Source of the DNA: Paenisporosarcina quisquiliarum
Lineage (GTDB): Bacteria > Bacillota > Bacilli > Bacillales_A > Planococcaceae
Assembly: GCF_027563315.1 (NCBI RefSeq)
Contig: NZ_JAMKBJ010000017.1
Span: 1 to 59,572 of the forward strand
Reading direction: 5' to 3'
Length of the DNA: 59,572 bases
The number at the start of each line of letters is the position of its first letter. Within the stretch, counting starts at the first letter, position 1. The position numbers and the translations under genes are program-made. The notes below the pieces were generated by a model that did no database searches, was not told the DNA's origin, and saw nothing but the letters and a program-made list of their open reading frames with translations. Shown piece after piece: positions 14,404 to 24,701 of the stretch.

Positions 14404-15186
14404 TTGACATATGAAACAGTAAGTGTAGAAAAAAATGGACGCTTAGCGACATTGACGTTAAATCGTCCTCAAAGCATGAATGCTATGAATGCTTTAATGA
14501 TGAAAGAAATTGCTGAGGCGCTAGAGTGGTTACACGAAGAGAAAGATGTGCAAGTGTTATTGATTAAAGGAGAAGGACGTGCTTTTTCAGCAGGTGGTGA
14601 TATTAAAGCCATGCTGGATCCAGAAAGTCCGATGGATATTGATACAGTAATGGGCGATGTTTCTCGTCTAGCGAAGGCGCTATATACACTTCCAATGGTT
14701 ACGATTGCTTCTGTTCATGGAGCGGCTGCAGGGCTGGGGCTAAGTTTAGTTCTTGGATGTGATGTTGTCATTGCAGAAGAAAACAGTAAACTTGCGATGA
14801 ACTTTATTGGTATAGGGTTAATTCCTGATGGGGCGGGACATTTCTTCTTGAAAGAAAGAGTCGGTATTCCTAAAGCGAAGCAATTGATTTGGTCAGGGAA
14901 AGTGTTAAATGGTCACGAAGCTTTGTCTCTTGGATTAATTGATGAAGTGACTGCGGAAGGTAGGGCATATGAACAAGCGGAACTTTCAGCTGCAAAATTC
15001 TTGTCTGCTCCTTTGAAAGCGATGATTGCATCCAAACAAATTTTACATACACAACATGTACATGAATTGGAACGAGTGCTGGCACTTGAAAGTTCATCTC
15101 AATCAGCTATGCGCCGTACGAAGGATCACTTGGAAGGGATTCAAGCATTTGTTGAAAAACGAAAACCAAGTTTTAAAGGTGTATAA
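14404..15186 (+). CDS. yhaR: Enoyl-CoA hydratase/isomerase family protein (YhaR-like)
   Basis: About 260 residues of crotonase fold. The oxyanion-hole segments are FSAGGDIKAM (about residues 59-68) and ASVHGAAAGLGLSLVLGCD. The C-terminal trimerisation helix region is present. It hydrates or isomerises enoyl-CoA intermediates in fatty-acid breakdown; substrate chain length is not readable. TTG at 14404 fits the SD AGAGGTG; GTG at 14395 would overlap it. The FadR-like box upstream suggests induction by long-chain acyl-CoA. A bidirectional terminator follows. Confidence 0.85.
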   Translation: MTYETVSVEKNGRLATLTLNRPQSMNAMNALMMKEIAEALEWLHEEKDVQVLLIKGEGRAFSAGGDIKAMLDPESPMDIDTVMGDVSRLAKALYTLPMVTIASVHGAAAGLGLSLVLGCDVVIAEENSKLAMNFIGIGLIPDGAGHFFLKERVGIPKAKQLIWSGKVLNGHEALSLGLIDEVTAEGRAYEQAELSAAKFLSAPLKAMIASKQILHTQHVHELERVLALESSSQSAMRRTKDHLEGIQAFVEKRKPSFKGV

Positions 15187-15190
15187 AAGA

Positions 15191-15232
15191 AAAGTCTGCC
15201 TGGAGCGAAATCGCTTCAAGCAGACTTTTTTA
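15191..15232. terminator. Bidirectional terminator between yhaR and yhzC
   Basis: AAGTCTGC...GAAATCGCTTC...GCAGACTTTTTT with A/T tracts on both sides; it serves two convergent genes. Confidence 0.75.
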
Positions 15233-15415
15233 GACGTGGAATAATATAAGTTTTCCTGCATTATTGACCAATCGATGTGTCTTTTCGGTAAAGTCTTTTT
15301 CATCGATTAAATCTTGTCCTTTTGCTTTCGCTTCCTCATCGGTAGCAAACTCCCAAGTTTCTTCGATGATTAATTTTCCGGTTTTTTCAAACGCAGTAAA
15401 TTTGTAAGGTTTCAT
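15230..15415 (-). CDS. yhzC: YhzC family small conserved protein
   Basis: A 61-residue soluble protein (MKPYKFTAFEKTGKLIIEET at the start, KLILFHV at the end). It looks like a compact beta-rich domain with one helix. Position between the yhaR and yhaQ homologues and its size match B. subtilis YhzC. ATG at 15415 has an AAAGG SD somewhat far away; the frame extends upstream, but without a better start. Function is unknown. Confidence 0.7.
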   Translation of the reverse strand: MKPYKFTAFEKTGKLIIEETWEFATDEEAKAKGQDLIDEKDFTEKTHRLVNNAGKLILFHV

Positions 15416-15641
15416 AAATATCCAACCTTTCTGAAATGAATGTAGATTCATTATACAAGTTTTCAAAACAAAAAAATAGTTTAAGTGAACTTGACTTTAA
15501 TTTGGTAAATTTAGTAATGTTTTTAGTGAATAATATTTACTATATTTCTTATTACGCGAATTTTTCGAGTGAAAATTATTCATGTTATAGTGCCCGATAC
15601 GAGTAGAATAGGTGTGATGAAAAATAGCAAGGAGTGTGAGT

Positions 15642-16541
15642 ATGACTTTACAAATAGAGCAGGTGACAAAGAAGTTTGGTGATTTCTCAGCAGTAAAAGA
15701 TTTGTCCATGACTGTTAAACAGGGAAGCATGTATGGGTTTTTAGGAGCTAATGGAGCTGGCAAAACGACTACTTTCCGTATGATTCTTGGATTACTGGAT
15801 CCAACGGAAGGGACCATTACTTGGAATGGCCAGCCAATCAGCTATGCCAATAGTACACATATCGGATATTTACCTGAAGAACGTGGGTTGTATCCGAAGA
15901 TGAAAGTAGAAGATCAACTGGTCTATTTGGGTCAGCTGCGTGGCATGAAAAAGAATGATGCAAAAATATCAGCACACAATTGGCTTGAGCGTTTTGAAGT
16001 GCCTCATTATGCAAACAAAAAAGTGGAAGAGCTTTCTAAAGGTAATCAACAAAAAATACAAGTGATTGCTTCTGTGATACATAAACCATCATTAATTATT
16101 TTAGACGAACCGTTCAGCGGACTCGATCCAGTCAATGTTGAAATGTTGAAAAAAGCCATCATGGATATTCAAAAAGATGGAGCTACTATCGTCTTTTCCA
16201 GTCATCGCATGGATCATGTGGAAGAATTGTGCGAGCAACTATGTATCATGCACCATGGGGAGGCAATTGTACGAGGATCTTTACGTGAAGTGAAAAGAGG
16301 GTTTGGACGTCAAAATGTTCGATTGAAAGCGGATTTCGATCTGTCATTTCTCAGTCAAATTGAAGGTGTCGATTCATTCAAGCCTTCAATTGAAGGAGGA
16401 GTATTTCAAATTTCGGAAGAACGTACTGCTCATGAACTATTGCGGACTGCATTGACGAAAGGTGAAATTCGTTATTTTGCTATTGAAGAACCATCCCTTC
16501 AGGACATCTTCATTGAAAAGGTGGGCAAAGAACATGCGTGA
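15642..16541 (+). CDS. yhaQ: ABC transporter ATP-binding protein (YhaQ/NatA type)
   Basis: A 299-residue ABC ATPase. Walker A is GANGAGKTT (near residue 36), Q-loop LPEERGLYPKM, signature LSKGNQQK, and Walker B LIILDEPFSGLDPVN. The C-terminal extension is typical of NatA-like ABC-2 ATPases. ATG at 15642 has AAGGAG seven bases upstream; GTG 15636 is inside that spacing. The permease gene overlaps its end by eight bases. The NatA family suggests Na+ or drug/cation efflux, but the substrate of YhaQP is not established. Confidence 0.88.
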   Translation: MTLQIEQVTKKFGDFSAVKDLSMTVKQGSMYGFLGANGAGKTTTFRMILGLLDPTEGTITWNGQPISYANSTHIGYLPEERGLYPKMKVEDQLVYLGQLRGMKKNDAKISAHNWLERFEVPHYANKKVEELSKGNQQKIQVIASVIHKPSLIILDEPFSGLDPVNVEMLKKAIMDIQKDGATIVFSSHRMDHVEELCEQLCIMHHGEAIVRGSLREVKRGFGRQNVRLKADFDLSFLSQIEGVDSFKPSIEGGVFQISEERTAHELLRTALTKGEIRYFAIEEPSLQDIFIEKVGKEHA

Positions 16542-17802
16542 TTTCTGGACTATTTTTAAACAATCATTTTTGACAAAAGCCAAAACAAAATCTTTTGTCA
16601 TCACGACGCTTATTGTGGTGGCTGGCATATTCCTAATGGCTAATATTGCCACGATCATAACTAAAATCCAAGACGCTGGTGTGTTTGGGGGAGGACCGGA
16701 GAAAGATACAATTTATGTAGTTGAAGAAAATGGCCAACTACTCGATCCACTTCAACAGCAATTAAATGCGTCTGAAAGTGGGATTACTTTAAAAGCTACT
16801 ACCAAAACGGTGGATGAACTGGAACAGCAAATCACAGATGAAAAAATTGCCAGTTTCTTAGTTTTGGAGTTAGATGAAACAGAAACTATACAAGCAACTT
16901 ATACATCTGAAAATGCCAATGCTTTTGAACAACCAATGAAAGTTCGTGAGGCACTTCAAACTGTGCAAACGAATATAAAAGCAAATTCATTAGAACTTTC
17001 AGCAGATGAAGTCGTTCAGTTATTTTCGCCGATTCAGTTCGAACAGGATGCAGTCAGTGCCTCTTCTAAATCAGAAGAAGAATTGAGTCAGGCACGTGGT
17101 TTGGTGTATGTATTGATTTTTGTTATTTATTTTGCCGTATTCTATTATTCCAATATGATTGCAACGGAAGTCGCTACAGAGAAATCTTCGAGGGTAATGG
17201 AAATCATTATTTCGAGTGTGTCACCTGTTAAACACATGTTTGCAAAAATTGCGGGTGTAGGAACACTTGGCTTGCTCCAAATCGCTTTATTCGGCGTTGC
17301 CGGATTTATTGCATTAAAAACAAGCTCATCAGACTTGACCACAGGCGTGTTCTCATTTTTCGGGTTTTCAAATGTTAGTATCAGCACAATGATTTTTGCA
17401 GTTTTATTCTTCCTGCTCGGTTATTTCTTGTATGCGACACTTGCAGCTCTTCTCGGTTCACTTGTAAGCCGTACTGAAGATGTGCAACAGCTGTTGTTGC
17501 CTATGACTTTCTTAATTATAATCGCTTCATTCATCGCTTTCTCTGGACTTGGGAATCCGGAAGCATCGTACGTTCAAATCGCTTCGTACTTCCCATTCTT
17601 TACACCGCTGGTCATGTTCCTGCGTGTCGGGATGCTTGATTTGCCTATTTGGGAGCCAATATTAGGTATAGGCATTTTGCTAGTCTCAATTTTCATTTTA
17701 GGCTGGTTTGGTTCTCGTGTTTATCGTGGTGGCGTATTGATGTACGGCGCGTCACAGTCATTAAAAGATATTAAGAAGGCCATGGATTTAGGGAGAAAAT
17801 AA
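16534..17802 (+). CDS. yhaP: ABC-2 type permease (YhaP/NatB type)
   Basis: A 422-residue permease. One N-terminal helix (about residues 20-42, SFVITTLIVVAGIFLMANIA) is followed by a large extracytoplasmic domain (about residues 45-175) and then five to six helices (from GLVYVLIFVIYFAVFYYSNMI on). This is the NatB/ABC2_membrane_3 architecture. The start ATG 16534 overlaps the end of yhaQ, and a GGTGGG SD lies upstream. It pairs with the ATPase to form an exporter. A wobble-containing terminator follows at about 17818-17847. Confidence 0.87.
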   Translation: MRDFWTIFKQSFLTKAKTKSFVITTLIVVAGIFLMANIATIITKIQDAGVFGGGPEKDTIYVVEENGQLLDPLQQQLNASESGITLKATTKTVDELEQQITDEKIASFLVLELDETETIQATYTSENANAFEQPMKVREALQTVQTNIKANSLELSADEVVQLFSPIQFEQDAVSASSKSEEELSQARGLVYVLIFVIYFAVFYYSNMIATEVATEKSSRVMEIIISSVSPVKHMFAKIAGVGTLGLLQIALFGVAGFIALKTSSSDLTTGVFSFFGFSNVSISTMIFAVLFFLLGYFLYATLAALLGSLVSRTEDVQQLLLPMTFLIIIASFIAFSGLGNPEASYVQIASYFPFFTPLVMFLRVGMLDLPIWEPILGIGILLVSIFILGWFGSRVYRGGVLMYGASQSLKDIKKAMDLGRK

Positions 17803-17817
17803 ATAGAATTACTCGAA

Positions 17818-17848
17818 AAAGTGGGGCATAACATGTCCTGCTTTTTTC
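17818..17848 (+). terminator. Terminator after yhaP
   Basis: AAGTGGGGCAT with ATGTCCTGCTT (several G-U pairs), followed by a T-rich run. Confidence 0.6.
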
Positions 17849-17969
17849 TTTTGTAAAAGATATTGCTTGTTTCAATGAATCCTGGCACTGTCTTTCTAGC
17901 AAGTAGCAATTAATACGTGTGAATGATAAAATAAGAACAAATATTCTATTTTTAAAAAGGAGGAAACTT

Positions 17970-19190
17970 ATGACATCCATTCGGTTTTTTCACGCAGCTG
18001 ACCTACACCTGGATAGTCCTTTTAAAGGTGTCACATCCATGCCGGATCATCAGTTAAAGACACTTCGTGAAAGCACGTTTAAAGCTTTTCAAACACTTAT
18101 TCAAACTGCCGTTCAAGAAAAGCCGGATTTTGTTTTAATTGTCGGGGATATTTATGATGGAGAAGATCGCAGTTTACGTGCACAGCATAAGTTTCAGGAA
18201 GGAATGGAAACACTGAACCTCCATCAAATTCCTGTATTTATTTGTTATGGCAATCATGATCACCTTTCAGGAAAATGGACGCGTTTTCAACTTCCGAAAA
18301 ATGTCCATGTATTTCCTGAGCAAGTAGAGAAGGTGAAGCTTCAAATCCGCCAACACGATGTATACATAAATGGTTTCAGTTATAAAGAACGCCATGTAAA
18401 AGATTCTATGATTGCTAGATATGAAGATGCAGTTGAAAAAGATTCGTATAACATAGGTATGCTTCACGGCAGTTTGGCAGGTGATACCACACATGCTGTT
18501 TACTCGCCCTTCACTAAAGATCAACTTATCAGCAAAAACTATGATTACTGGGCGCTCGGTCATATTCATAAACGTCAAATTCTTAACCTCGAACCCCCTA
18601 TTGTTTATCCAGGGAATATTCAAAGTCGTCATCGGAACGAAAAAGGTACAAAAGGGTTCTACGATGTAACACTTGAAAAAGGGAATACACAATTAACTTT
18701 TATACCGACCTCAACCATCACCTATGATCAAATAACTTGTTCGTGCAATGAAGTTGTTCATGCAAATGAGTGGTTTGAAATCATTGATTCTGCTATAGAA
18801 AATTTCCGCAATGAAAATGGAGCCGGCGTAGTGGAAATCCATTTAACTGATGTGGATGCCGATACGCTCTCAATGCTCGAAGCCACCCCGATGGAGGAAT
18901 GGCTATCTATGGTGCGAGAGACGCAAGAACTGAAGGATCCATATATTTGGATACACTCGATCACAATGGATGTTTCAGAAGCTCTTGAAATGGAATCGAG
19001 TGGACTGACTGAGCATGTCATTTCTGTCATGGACACATGGGATACAAAACAATGGAAAGAAATTGTCAGTGATGTCTATCAACATCCTAGACTAAGCCGT
19101 TATATGGAAAATTTAACGGATGACGATTATGAGTCCATACACTTAGAGGCTCGTTCATTGATCCAAAAAGAACTGATAGGAAAGGAGTGA
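17970..19190 (+). CDS. yhaO: Metallophosphoesterase, SbcD-like nuclease YhaO
   Basis: A 406-residue Mre11/SbcD-type calcineurin-like phosphoesterase. Metal-binding motifs appear in order: HAADLHLDSPF, IVGDIYDGEDR, CYGNHDH, then GMLHGS and ALGHIHKRQIL. It is a predicted DNA repair exonuclease in the cytoplasm. ATG at 17970 follows AGGAGG; upstream in-frame codons are not needed. The adjacent yhaN encodes a RecN/SbcC-like ATPase, so YhaO-YhaN probably act together as an SbcDC-like complex. yhaN starts ten bases after the stop. Confidence 0.9.
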   Translation: MTSIRFFHAADLHLDSPFKGVTSMPDHQLKTLRESTFKAFQTLIQTAVQEKPDFVLIVGDIYDGEDRSLRAQHKFQEGMETLNLHQIPVFICYGNHDHLSGKWTRFQLPKNVHVFPEQVEKVKLQIRQHDVYINGFSYKERHVKDSMIARYEDAVEKDSYNIGMLHGSLAGDTTHAVYSPFTKDQLISKNYDYWALGHIHKRQILNLEPPIVYPGNIQSRHRNEKGTKGFYDVTLEKGNTQLTFIPTSTITYDQITCSCNEVVHANEWFEIIDSAIENFRNENGAGVVEIHLTDVDADTLSMLEATPMEEWLSMVRETQELKDPYIWIHSITMDVSEALEMESSGLTEHVISVMDTWDTKQWKEIVSDVYQHPRLSRYMENLTDDDYESIHLEARSLIQKELIGKE

Positions 19191-19199
19191 GTACTTTCC

Positions 19200-22097
19200 A
19201 TGCAAATTCAAAAACTAGTGATTTATGGCTTCGGACAGCATGAAGATGTCACGATCGAGTTGAAAGATGGAATTAATGTATTTTATGGATGGAATGAAGC
19301 AGGAAAAACAACTATCCAACAATTCATTTTATCAATTCTTTTCGGCTTTCCACTTCGTAATCAAACCCAAATGAGATATGAACCAAAAGGTGGGGGAAGA
19401 TATGGGGGACAAGTTTACATCAAACATGGTGAGTTTGGAGACGTAGTAATTGAACGAGTAAAAGGGAAATCTGCAGGTGATGTAACGGTTTACTTTGAAG
19501 ATGGCTCGAGAGGTCAAGAAGAATCATTAAAAAAAGTCCTTTACCGCTATGATCGGAACTCGTTTGAATCTATTTTTTCGTTCTCTATTCATCAATTACA
19601 AAACTTTGACAAGATGACCGAAGAAGAACTTAGCAGGACACTCCTTTCTTCAGGAACAACGGGAGTCGACTCTTTGGCTAGACTTGAACAACGAGCGACT
19701 AAAGAGTTGAATAGCTTATTTAAAAAATCGGGAAAAAATCCCGAAATGAATGTCAAAATAGAAGAAATTCGCTTGCTGGATCAGTCGCTTAAAGAAGCAC
19801 TAACGAAATTTGATCAATATGAACCATCCATTTTACGCATTGCTGAAATAGATAGAGAGCTTGAAACATTAAACAGTGAAGAGATGAAACTCAAATATCA
19901 AAATGAACAGTTTGCCAAACATCGTCAGGCCAGACCATTAATGGACAAACAGCAACATTTGCAGTCAGAACTGGCGGTTATTCAGCAATCGGCTTTCCCT
20001 GTAGATGGTATTCGTCGATATGAAACAATTAAGGACCGCATGCAGGAAGTGCGAATTCAATTGGAACGACTTCAACAGTCGATTCAACAACAGCAACAGC
20101 AAGCCGATGAATTATGGTCAGTCGAGCGCACAAGAAGATTGGAAGAACTATTGGCTAATGAGTCTGAGTGGCACCACTGGATGCTTCGTAAGCAACAGTT
20201 GGTAAGTGAACTCAATCAAGCCAAGCTGGATATAGCACAACAAGGACGCTTGTTGGGAATTAAGGACAAATACCATTTTTCTCAAGTGTTGGAAATGGAT
20301 GTGTCACTTCAAAACGAAGAATTTTTCCAACAAGTGATGCAACGCTTACAGCAAGCTGAAGAAAACATTCGTTTTGAACTGCAGAGCTGTGATCGAATAA
20401 AAATCGAAAAAGAAGAGACTGAACGGAGAATAGAACAACTCCGTGCGACAGCTCCTACTGAAAAAGAACAGCACAATAGTGAAAATGTGCAAAAACTGTT
20501 AAGAGAAGTATCGGAATTGAAAGCCCGTCAGAACTTTGAAAAGCAACCAGCTAAAATGGATACAAACATCCCATACATCATAACGGCCCTAATCTTTATT
20601 GCCGGAATTATCGGAGCTATCATTTCAGGAAATTGGATAGTTGCGATTGGAGGCATAGTGTTAGCAGGACTCATCTTTGTCCTGCTGAAGAAAATGAATG
20701 TGAATGTGTCACCAGAAAGGGAGATAGTCGATTATTCTTCACAAATTGCAGCAATGGAAGAGGAATTGTCCAAAGCTGAGCATTTAGCTAATCAGGTGAG
20801 ACTGTATAAAGAACGTTTGGATCAGCTTAAACAAAAATACCAAGATCAACAACGTGTAATAATGAATATTGAACATAGCCTAAATATGGAAGAAGAAAAA
20901 CAAAAAGAAACGAAAGAAGCATTATCTGATTTCCTGAAGATTCATGGGTTTACAGAGTTACTGAATCCACGATTGTTCCCGGAACTCTTTAAACGCATTC
21001 GTCAAATTCAGGAACTCCAGCAAATGATTTCACAAAAGACTACTGAAGTTCAATCGTTGGAAGAAAATATCAAGGTAAGACTTGAAGAAATGTCTGATGC
21101 AACGGGTGAAGCGCTTTCCAAAGAGCATGCCTATCACCGTTTGCGAGAACTCTTTAACGCTGTTAAAGGAAAACGAAGAGACCATGAAATTTATCAAGAG
21201 AAAATGAAAGATTGGAAAGTACAGCTAACAGAAAAAGAGAAATTGCTTCATGCACATTCAGAAGAAATACAAAAGTTATGGAACGAGGCTCATGTTGAAT
21301 CCGAACATGATTTTTATCAAGCGGATGTTGCATTCCGTCTCAAACAATCCCTGATACAGGAACTTAAATCGGTTCAAGCCCAACTTCAAGCAATCGGTGA
21401 AATTTCCACATCTTTTGGAGAAGATCAGGAACAAGAAACCTATATGGCTCAAATGATCGAACTAGCGGACAAGCTTTCCAGTTCCCGACATGATTTATTG
21501 GAGGAAAAAGCCTTGCTCCGTCAGCAAACCACTTCAATGCTAAGTGATGAGCATTATGGAGATACACTACAGAAACTGGAACAGAAGAAAACCGAACTTG
21601 CTGAACTAGCATATAAATGGTCAGTCAACAAAGCTGTTTCAGAGGCCATCAGACAAACAATAAGCAACTTGAAAGAAAATCGACTCCCTAGTGTACTTGA
21701 AAAGGCACAGCAATTTTTCAGACACCTAACAAATGGACGATATGAGACTTTAGAAGTGAACGAAGCGGGAACTTTCGAAGTAGTTCATGAAAAAGGCATG
21801 CGATATCAAATTGTTGAACTGAGCCAGGCAACTAAAGAACAAGCGTATATTGCCATGCGATTTGCATTGGCAGAATCATTACTTGATTCAGTGCCTTTTC
21901 CTTTAGTAATGGATGATCCTTTTGTTCATTTCGATCGTTTCCGTGTGAAACAAATGGTACAATTAATGACAGATTTAGATAAACAGCATCAATTTTTATA
22001 TTTCACATGTCATGAAGAGATGACAACAATTTGGTCTCAAGCACACATCATTGATGTGGCATCGTTGCAAAAGGAAAGGAGAGTGTCGTCGGTATGA
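19200..22097 (+). CDS. yhaN: SbcC-like AAA ATPase YhaN with membrane-spanning pair
   Basis: A 965-residue SMC/RecF-like ATPase. Walker A is GWNEAGKTT near residue 30. Very long Gln/Glu-rich coiled coils flank the middle (about residues 180-430 and 510-830). The C-terminal half-domain shows [20 protein letters not shown] (signature-like) and [12 protein letters not shown] (Walker B). Unlike SbcC, the hinge contains a hydrophobic pair at about residues 457-500 ([19 protein letters not shown], then [17 protein letters not shown]), so the protein is probably tethered to the membrane. It overlaps yhaM by four bases. The partner is YhaO. Confidence 0.9.
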   Translation: MQIQKLVIYGFGQHEDVTIELKDGINVFYGWNEAGKTTIQQFILSILFGFPLRNQTQMRYEPKGGGRYGGQVYIKHGEFGDVVIERVKGKSAGDVTVYFEDGSRGQEESLKKVLYRYDRNSFESIFSFSIHQLQNFDKMTEEELSRTLLSSGTTGVDSLARLEQRATKELNSLFKKSGKNPEMNVKIEEIRLLDQSLKEALTKFDQYEPSILRIAEIDRELETLNSEEMKLKYQNEQFAKHRQARPLMDKQQHLQSELAVIQQSAFPVDGIRRYETIKDRMQEVRIQLERLQQSIQQQQQQADELWSVERTRRLEELLANESEWHHWMLRKQQLVSELNQAKLDIAQQGRLLGIKDKYHFSQVLEMDVSLQNEEFFQQVMQRLQQAEENIRFELQSCDRIKIEKEETERRIEQLRATAPTEKEQHNSENVQKLLREVSELKARQNFEKQPAKMDTNIPYIITALIFIAGIIGAIISGNWIVAIGGIVLAGLIFVLLKKMNVNVSPEREIVDYSSQIAAMEEELSKAEHLANQVRLYKERLDQLKQKYQDQQRVIMNIEHSLNMEEEKQKETKEALSDFLKIHGFTELLNPRLFPELFKRIRQIQELQQMISQKTTEVQSLEENIKVRLEEMSDATGEALSKEHAYHRLRELFNAVKGKRRDHEIYQEKMKDWKVQLTEKEKLLHAHSEEIQKLWNEAHVESEHDFYQADVAFRLKQSLIQELKSVQAQLQAIGEISTSFGEDQEQETYMAQMIELADKLSSSRHDLLEEKALLRQQTTSMLSDEHYGDTLQKLEQKKTELAELAYKWSVNKAVSEAIRQTISNLKENRLPSVLEKAQQFFRHLTNGRYETLEVNEAGTFEVVHEKGMRYQIVELSQATKEQAYIAMRFALAESLLDSVPFPLVMDDPFVHFDRFRVKQMVQLMTDLDKQHQFLYFTCHEEMTTIWSQAHIIDVASLQKERRVSSV

Positions 22098-23038
22098 AAG
22101 GTAAAGGCATTACAAGCTTAGCGGTTGGCGAAACTGTCGATCACTATCTATTAATCAAGCAATCTACGAAAGCTTTCACAACAACCGGAAATCCTTTTAT
22201 GACCCTGATTCTTCAAGACAGAAGTGGGGATATTGAAGCAAAGCTCTGGGATACAAATGAAGAGCACGAAACGTTGTACCATGCGGAAGCAATTGTTCGG
22301 GTTGGTGGAGAAATTCAGCACTATCGTGGGAAAAATCAATTGCGAATTAAAAGCATTCGAGCAGTAAAAGAAGATGAAGGCATTTCTTTAAGTGACCTCG
22401 TTCCATCTGCCGAAAAAGCAAAAGAAGTATTATTTGAGGAGCTCATGCAGTTCTTCTTCGAAATGAAGAACCCTCAAATTCAACGGATAACACGTCATTT
22501 GCTGAAAAAACATCAAGCAGCAATCATGACTTATCCTGCAGCAACAAAAAATCATCACGATTATGTCTCGGGATTAATTGATCATGTCGTGTCCATGTTA
22601 AAGCTAGGTAAATCCTTATGTGATTTGTATCCTTCATTGAATAAAGATTTACTATATGCTGGCATTATTTTGCATGATGTTGGAAAAGTGACTGAATTAT
22701 CTGGTCCAATCGCTACCTCTTATACGATTGAAGGGAATTTATTAGGCCATATCACGATTATGGTTAATGAAATCTCTAAAGCCGCAGAAGAATTGAAAAT
22801 TGAAGGGGAAGAAGTAATGCTCCTTCAACATATGGTCTTGTCACACCATGGAAAAGAAGAGTGGGGCAGTCCAAAAAAACCAATGCTTCGTGAGGCGGAA
22901 ATCCTTCACTATATTGATAATATCGATGCGAAGATGAATATGCTGGATCGAGCATTAAAGAAAACAAACCCTGGAGAGTTTTCCGAGCGTTTATTCCCAC
23001 TCGACAATCGATCATTCTATAAACCGACGTTCGAATAA
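22094..23038 (+). CDS. yhaM: 3'-5' exoribonuclease YhaM
   Basis: A 314-residue YhaM nuclease. The N-terminal OB-fold (about residues 15-105, [13 protein letters not shown]...) precedes an HD phosphohydrolase domain with H-HD-H style motifs: [31 protein letters not shown] and [11 protein letters not shown]. In Bacillus it shortens RNA 3' ends, with activity on ssDNA also reported. It is translationally coupled to yhaN (ATGA overlap), forming the conserved yhaONM operon. A convergent terminator shared with prsA follows. Confidence 0.93.
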   Translation: MKGKGITSLAVGETVDHYLLIKQSTKAFTTTGNPFMTLILQDRSGDIEAKLWDTNEEHETLYHAEAIVRVGGEIQHYRGKNQLRIKSIRAVKEDEGISLSDLVPSAEKAKEVLFEELMQFFFEMKNPQIQRITRHLLKKHQAAIMTYPAATKNHHDYVSGLIDHVVSMLKLGKSLCDLYPSLNKDLLYAGIILHDVGKVTELSGPIATSYTIEGNLLGHITIMVNEISKAAEELKIEGEEVMLLQHMVLSHHGKEEWGSPKKPMLREAEILHYIDNIDAKMNMLDRALKKTNPGEFSERLFPLDNRSFYKPTFE

Positions 23039-23068
23039 GAAAAGCGGTAAGAAAAATAGATATAACAA

Positions 23069-23099
23069 AAAGGCGCTTCCTCAAGTGGGAAGCGCCTTT
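23069..23099. terminator. Bidirectional terminator between yhaM and prsA
   Basis: AAAGGCGCTTCC (23069-23080) with GGGAAGCGCCTTT (23087-23099), flanked by A and T tracts. Confidence 0.8.
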
Positions 23100-23108
23100 C
23101 ATGTATCT

Positions 23109-24002
23109 TTATTCAGCAGCAGGTTCTGCTTCTTTAGGATTTAAAAGTTGATCAATTGCACCTTTTAAGTCCTCATCCTTGATTTCAATATCTGCTTCTT
23201 TCATTAACTTAGAAACTTTAGGAAGCAATTTTGTTTGATCAGCTTTTTGCATTTTTAGCGTCTTCGTAATTTCGGCTTTGTTATCTTCGAATGAGCCAAT
23301 ATCAGCTTCACGCTTGTCCGTTACTTGAATAATGTGAAAACCGAATTCAGATTTAACGGGCTCACTGATTTTGTTTACTTCCAATGCTAAGGCTGCATCA
23401 GAAAACTCTTTTACCATTTTGTCTGGCGTAAACCATCCAAGTTCCCCGCCTGATTGCTGTGCTGCTTGCTCAGTTGAATATTCTTTTGCTACTGCAGCAA
23501 AGTCAGCTCCGCCATCTAGCTTCGCTTTTACTTCTTTTGCAGTTGCTTCGTCAGCAACTAATACGTGACGCGCATTAATTTCAGTTTTCATGTTCTCATA
23601 TTGAGCTTTTACTTCTTCATCAGTAACTTTTACATCTTCAGTCATCGCTTTTTCTTGTAATAAGTTTAAGCGAATGTATTTTTTATAGCTCTTTTCAGTT
23701 TGACCTTGTTGTTCAAGGTATTGATCAAAACTTTCGCCCATTTCTTTTTTCTCTTTGTCAAACTGAGCGTTTACTTCTTTGTCCGTCACTTCATATTCTG
23801 AAGCTAATACCTTTTCAATAATTAAAACTTGAAGTGCTTGTTTACCTACGGATTCTTTCATTTCTTCGTAAAGTTCATTTTTTGTAATATCGCCAGCTTT
23901 CGACGTCACGATTGCTTTGTCGTCTGCTGCTGAGTCACCATTACAAGCTGATAAAGCCAATACAGATGCTGCTAAAGTCAATGTTAATACGGTTTTTTTC
24001 AT
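23109..24002 (-). CDS. prsA: Foldase lipoprotein PrsA (parvulin-type PPIase)
   Basis: A 297-residue lipoprotein. The signal peptide MKKTVLTLTLAASVLALSAC carries a clean lipobox (LSAC), giving Cys20 as the lipid anchor. A parvulin PPIase domain spans about residues 140-230, with INARHVLVAD, AAVAKEYSTE, GGELGWFTPDKMV and FGFHIIQVTDKR. It assists folding of secreted proteins on the outer face of the membrane and is essential in B. subtilis. Length is normal. It is monocistronic, with a good SD; in B. subtilis it is also next to yhaM. Confidence 0.95.
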   Translation of the reverse strand: MKKTVLTLTLAASVLALSACNGDSAADDKAIVTSKAGDITKNELYEEMKESVGKQALQVLIIEKVLASEYEVTDKEVNAQFDKEKKEMGESFDQYLEQQGQTEKSYKKYIRLNLLQEKAMTEDVKVTDEEVKAQYENMKTEINARHVLVADEATAKEVKAKLDGGADFAAVAKEYSTEQAAQQSGGELGWFTPDKMVKEFSDAALALEVNKISEPVKSEFGFHIIQVTDKREADIGSFEDNKAEITKTLKMQKADQTKLLPKVSKLMKEADIEIKDEDLKGAIDQLLNPKEAEPAAE

Positions 24003-24141
24003 GGGAATTCTCTCCTAACTATCTTCTTGATGCCGTAGTTACTATACCATAAACGATGAAAAAACAAAAATGGTTCCCACATTTGCCTACGTTTGATGAA
24101 CACAAGTGCATACGATAACAAAGAGGAAGGGGGTGTGCGAA

Positions 24142-24234
24142 GTGAGTGGTGGATATCCGCAACAATCCAGCTTTGCTTTAATCGTTGTATTATTTATTCT
24201 TTTAATCATCGTAGGTGCAGCATTCTTATGCTAA
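24142..24234 (+). CDS. YjcZ-family tiny hydrophobic sporulation protein
   Basis: A 30-residue ORF with start GTG at 24142, after a GGAAGGGGG SD about nine bases upstream. It reads MSGGYPQQSSFALIVVLFIL followed by LIIVGAAFLC. The Gly/Tyr-rich start followed by ALIVVLFILLIIVGA is the signature of the YjcZ/SscA-like family abundant in spore formers. It probably inserts in a spore membrane or coat layer. A following 213-base stretch to 24447 holds only a terminator. Confidence 0.75.
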   Translation: MSGGYPQQSSFALIVVLFILLIIVGAAFLC

Positions 24235-24408
24235 TTTAGCAAAATCAGAACAAGCAGATAAAGACTGATTCTGACGTTACACCTGCTTAAGTGAACTAGA
24301 TTTTATTTTAAGTGTTGAAACGGCGGTTCGGACTTACGCTTGAAGCTGAACTGAGAGACTCTCTTAACTTGTGAGTTTCTTGAAAAAGTATGCTTTATTT
24401 TTCAAAAG

Positions 24409-24452
24409 AAAAAGTCCATTTGCCTGAAGCCAGGCGAATGGACTTTTTTATG
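24409..24452. terminator. Strong bidirectional terminator
   Basis: AAAGTCCATTTGCCTG and CAGGCGAATGGACTTT around an AAGC loop, with A/T tracts on both sides. It ends the small minus-strand gene that follows and could stop plus-strand transcription from the YjcZ-like gene. Confidence 0.8.
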
Positions 24453-24633
24453 CGGTTAATAAAATTTCTACATAAAAGGAAATCAGTAAAATCGTTACCA
24501 ACACATTTATGGTACGAAAAATCTTATTTTGTTTTTCTTCAGGAATTTCTCGTTGCGCACATAATGCGTAAGTCATGCGATTAATCTGGAATAAATACAC
24601 AATCGAGAACAGTACAACTACTGCGATAATCAC
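24448..24633 (-). CDS. Small two-helix membrane protein
   Basis: A 61-residue protein with two hydrophobic helices (IIAVVVLFSIVYLFQI and TINVLVTILLISFYVEILL), separated by a basic/polar loop (AQREIPEEKQNK). GTG start at 24633 has an excellent GGGGAGG SD. Not recognised; position beside a yhaJ-like gene suggests a conserved Bacillales membrane protein of unknown role. Confidence 0.65.
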   Translation of the reverse strand: MIIAVVVLFSIVYLFQINRMTYALCAQREIPEEKQNKIFRTINVLVTILLISFYVEILLTA

Positions 24634-24701
24634 GTTTATTCCTCCCCTCTGCCAATCTCAATAATCATAACAAAATCACGGTAAAAAGAACAGCAATCTG
24701 A

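Noticed and set aside
18267-18692. 141-residue minus-strand ORF
   Set aside because: Antisense shadow of yhaO, which has intact catalytic motifs.
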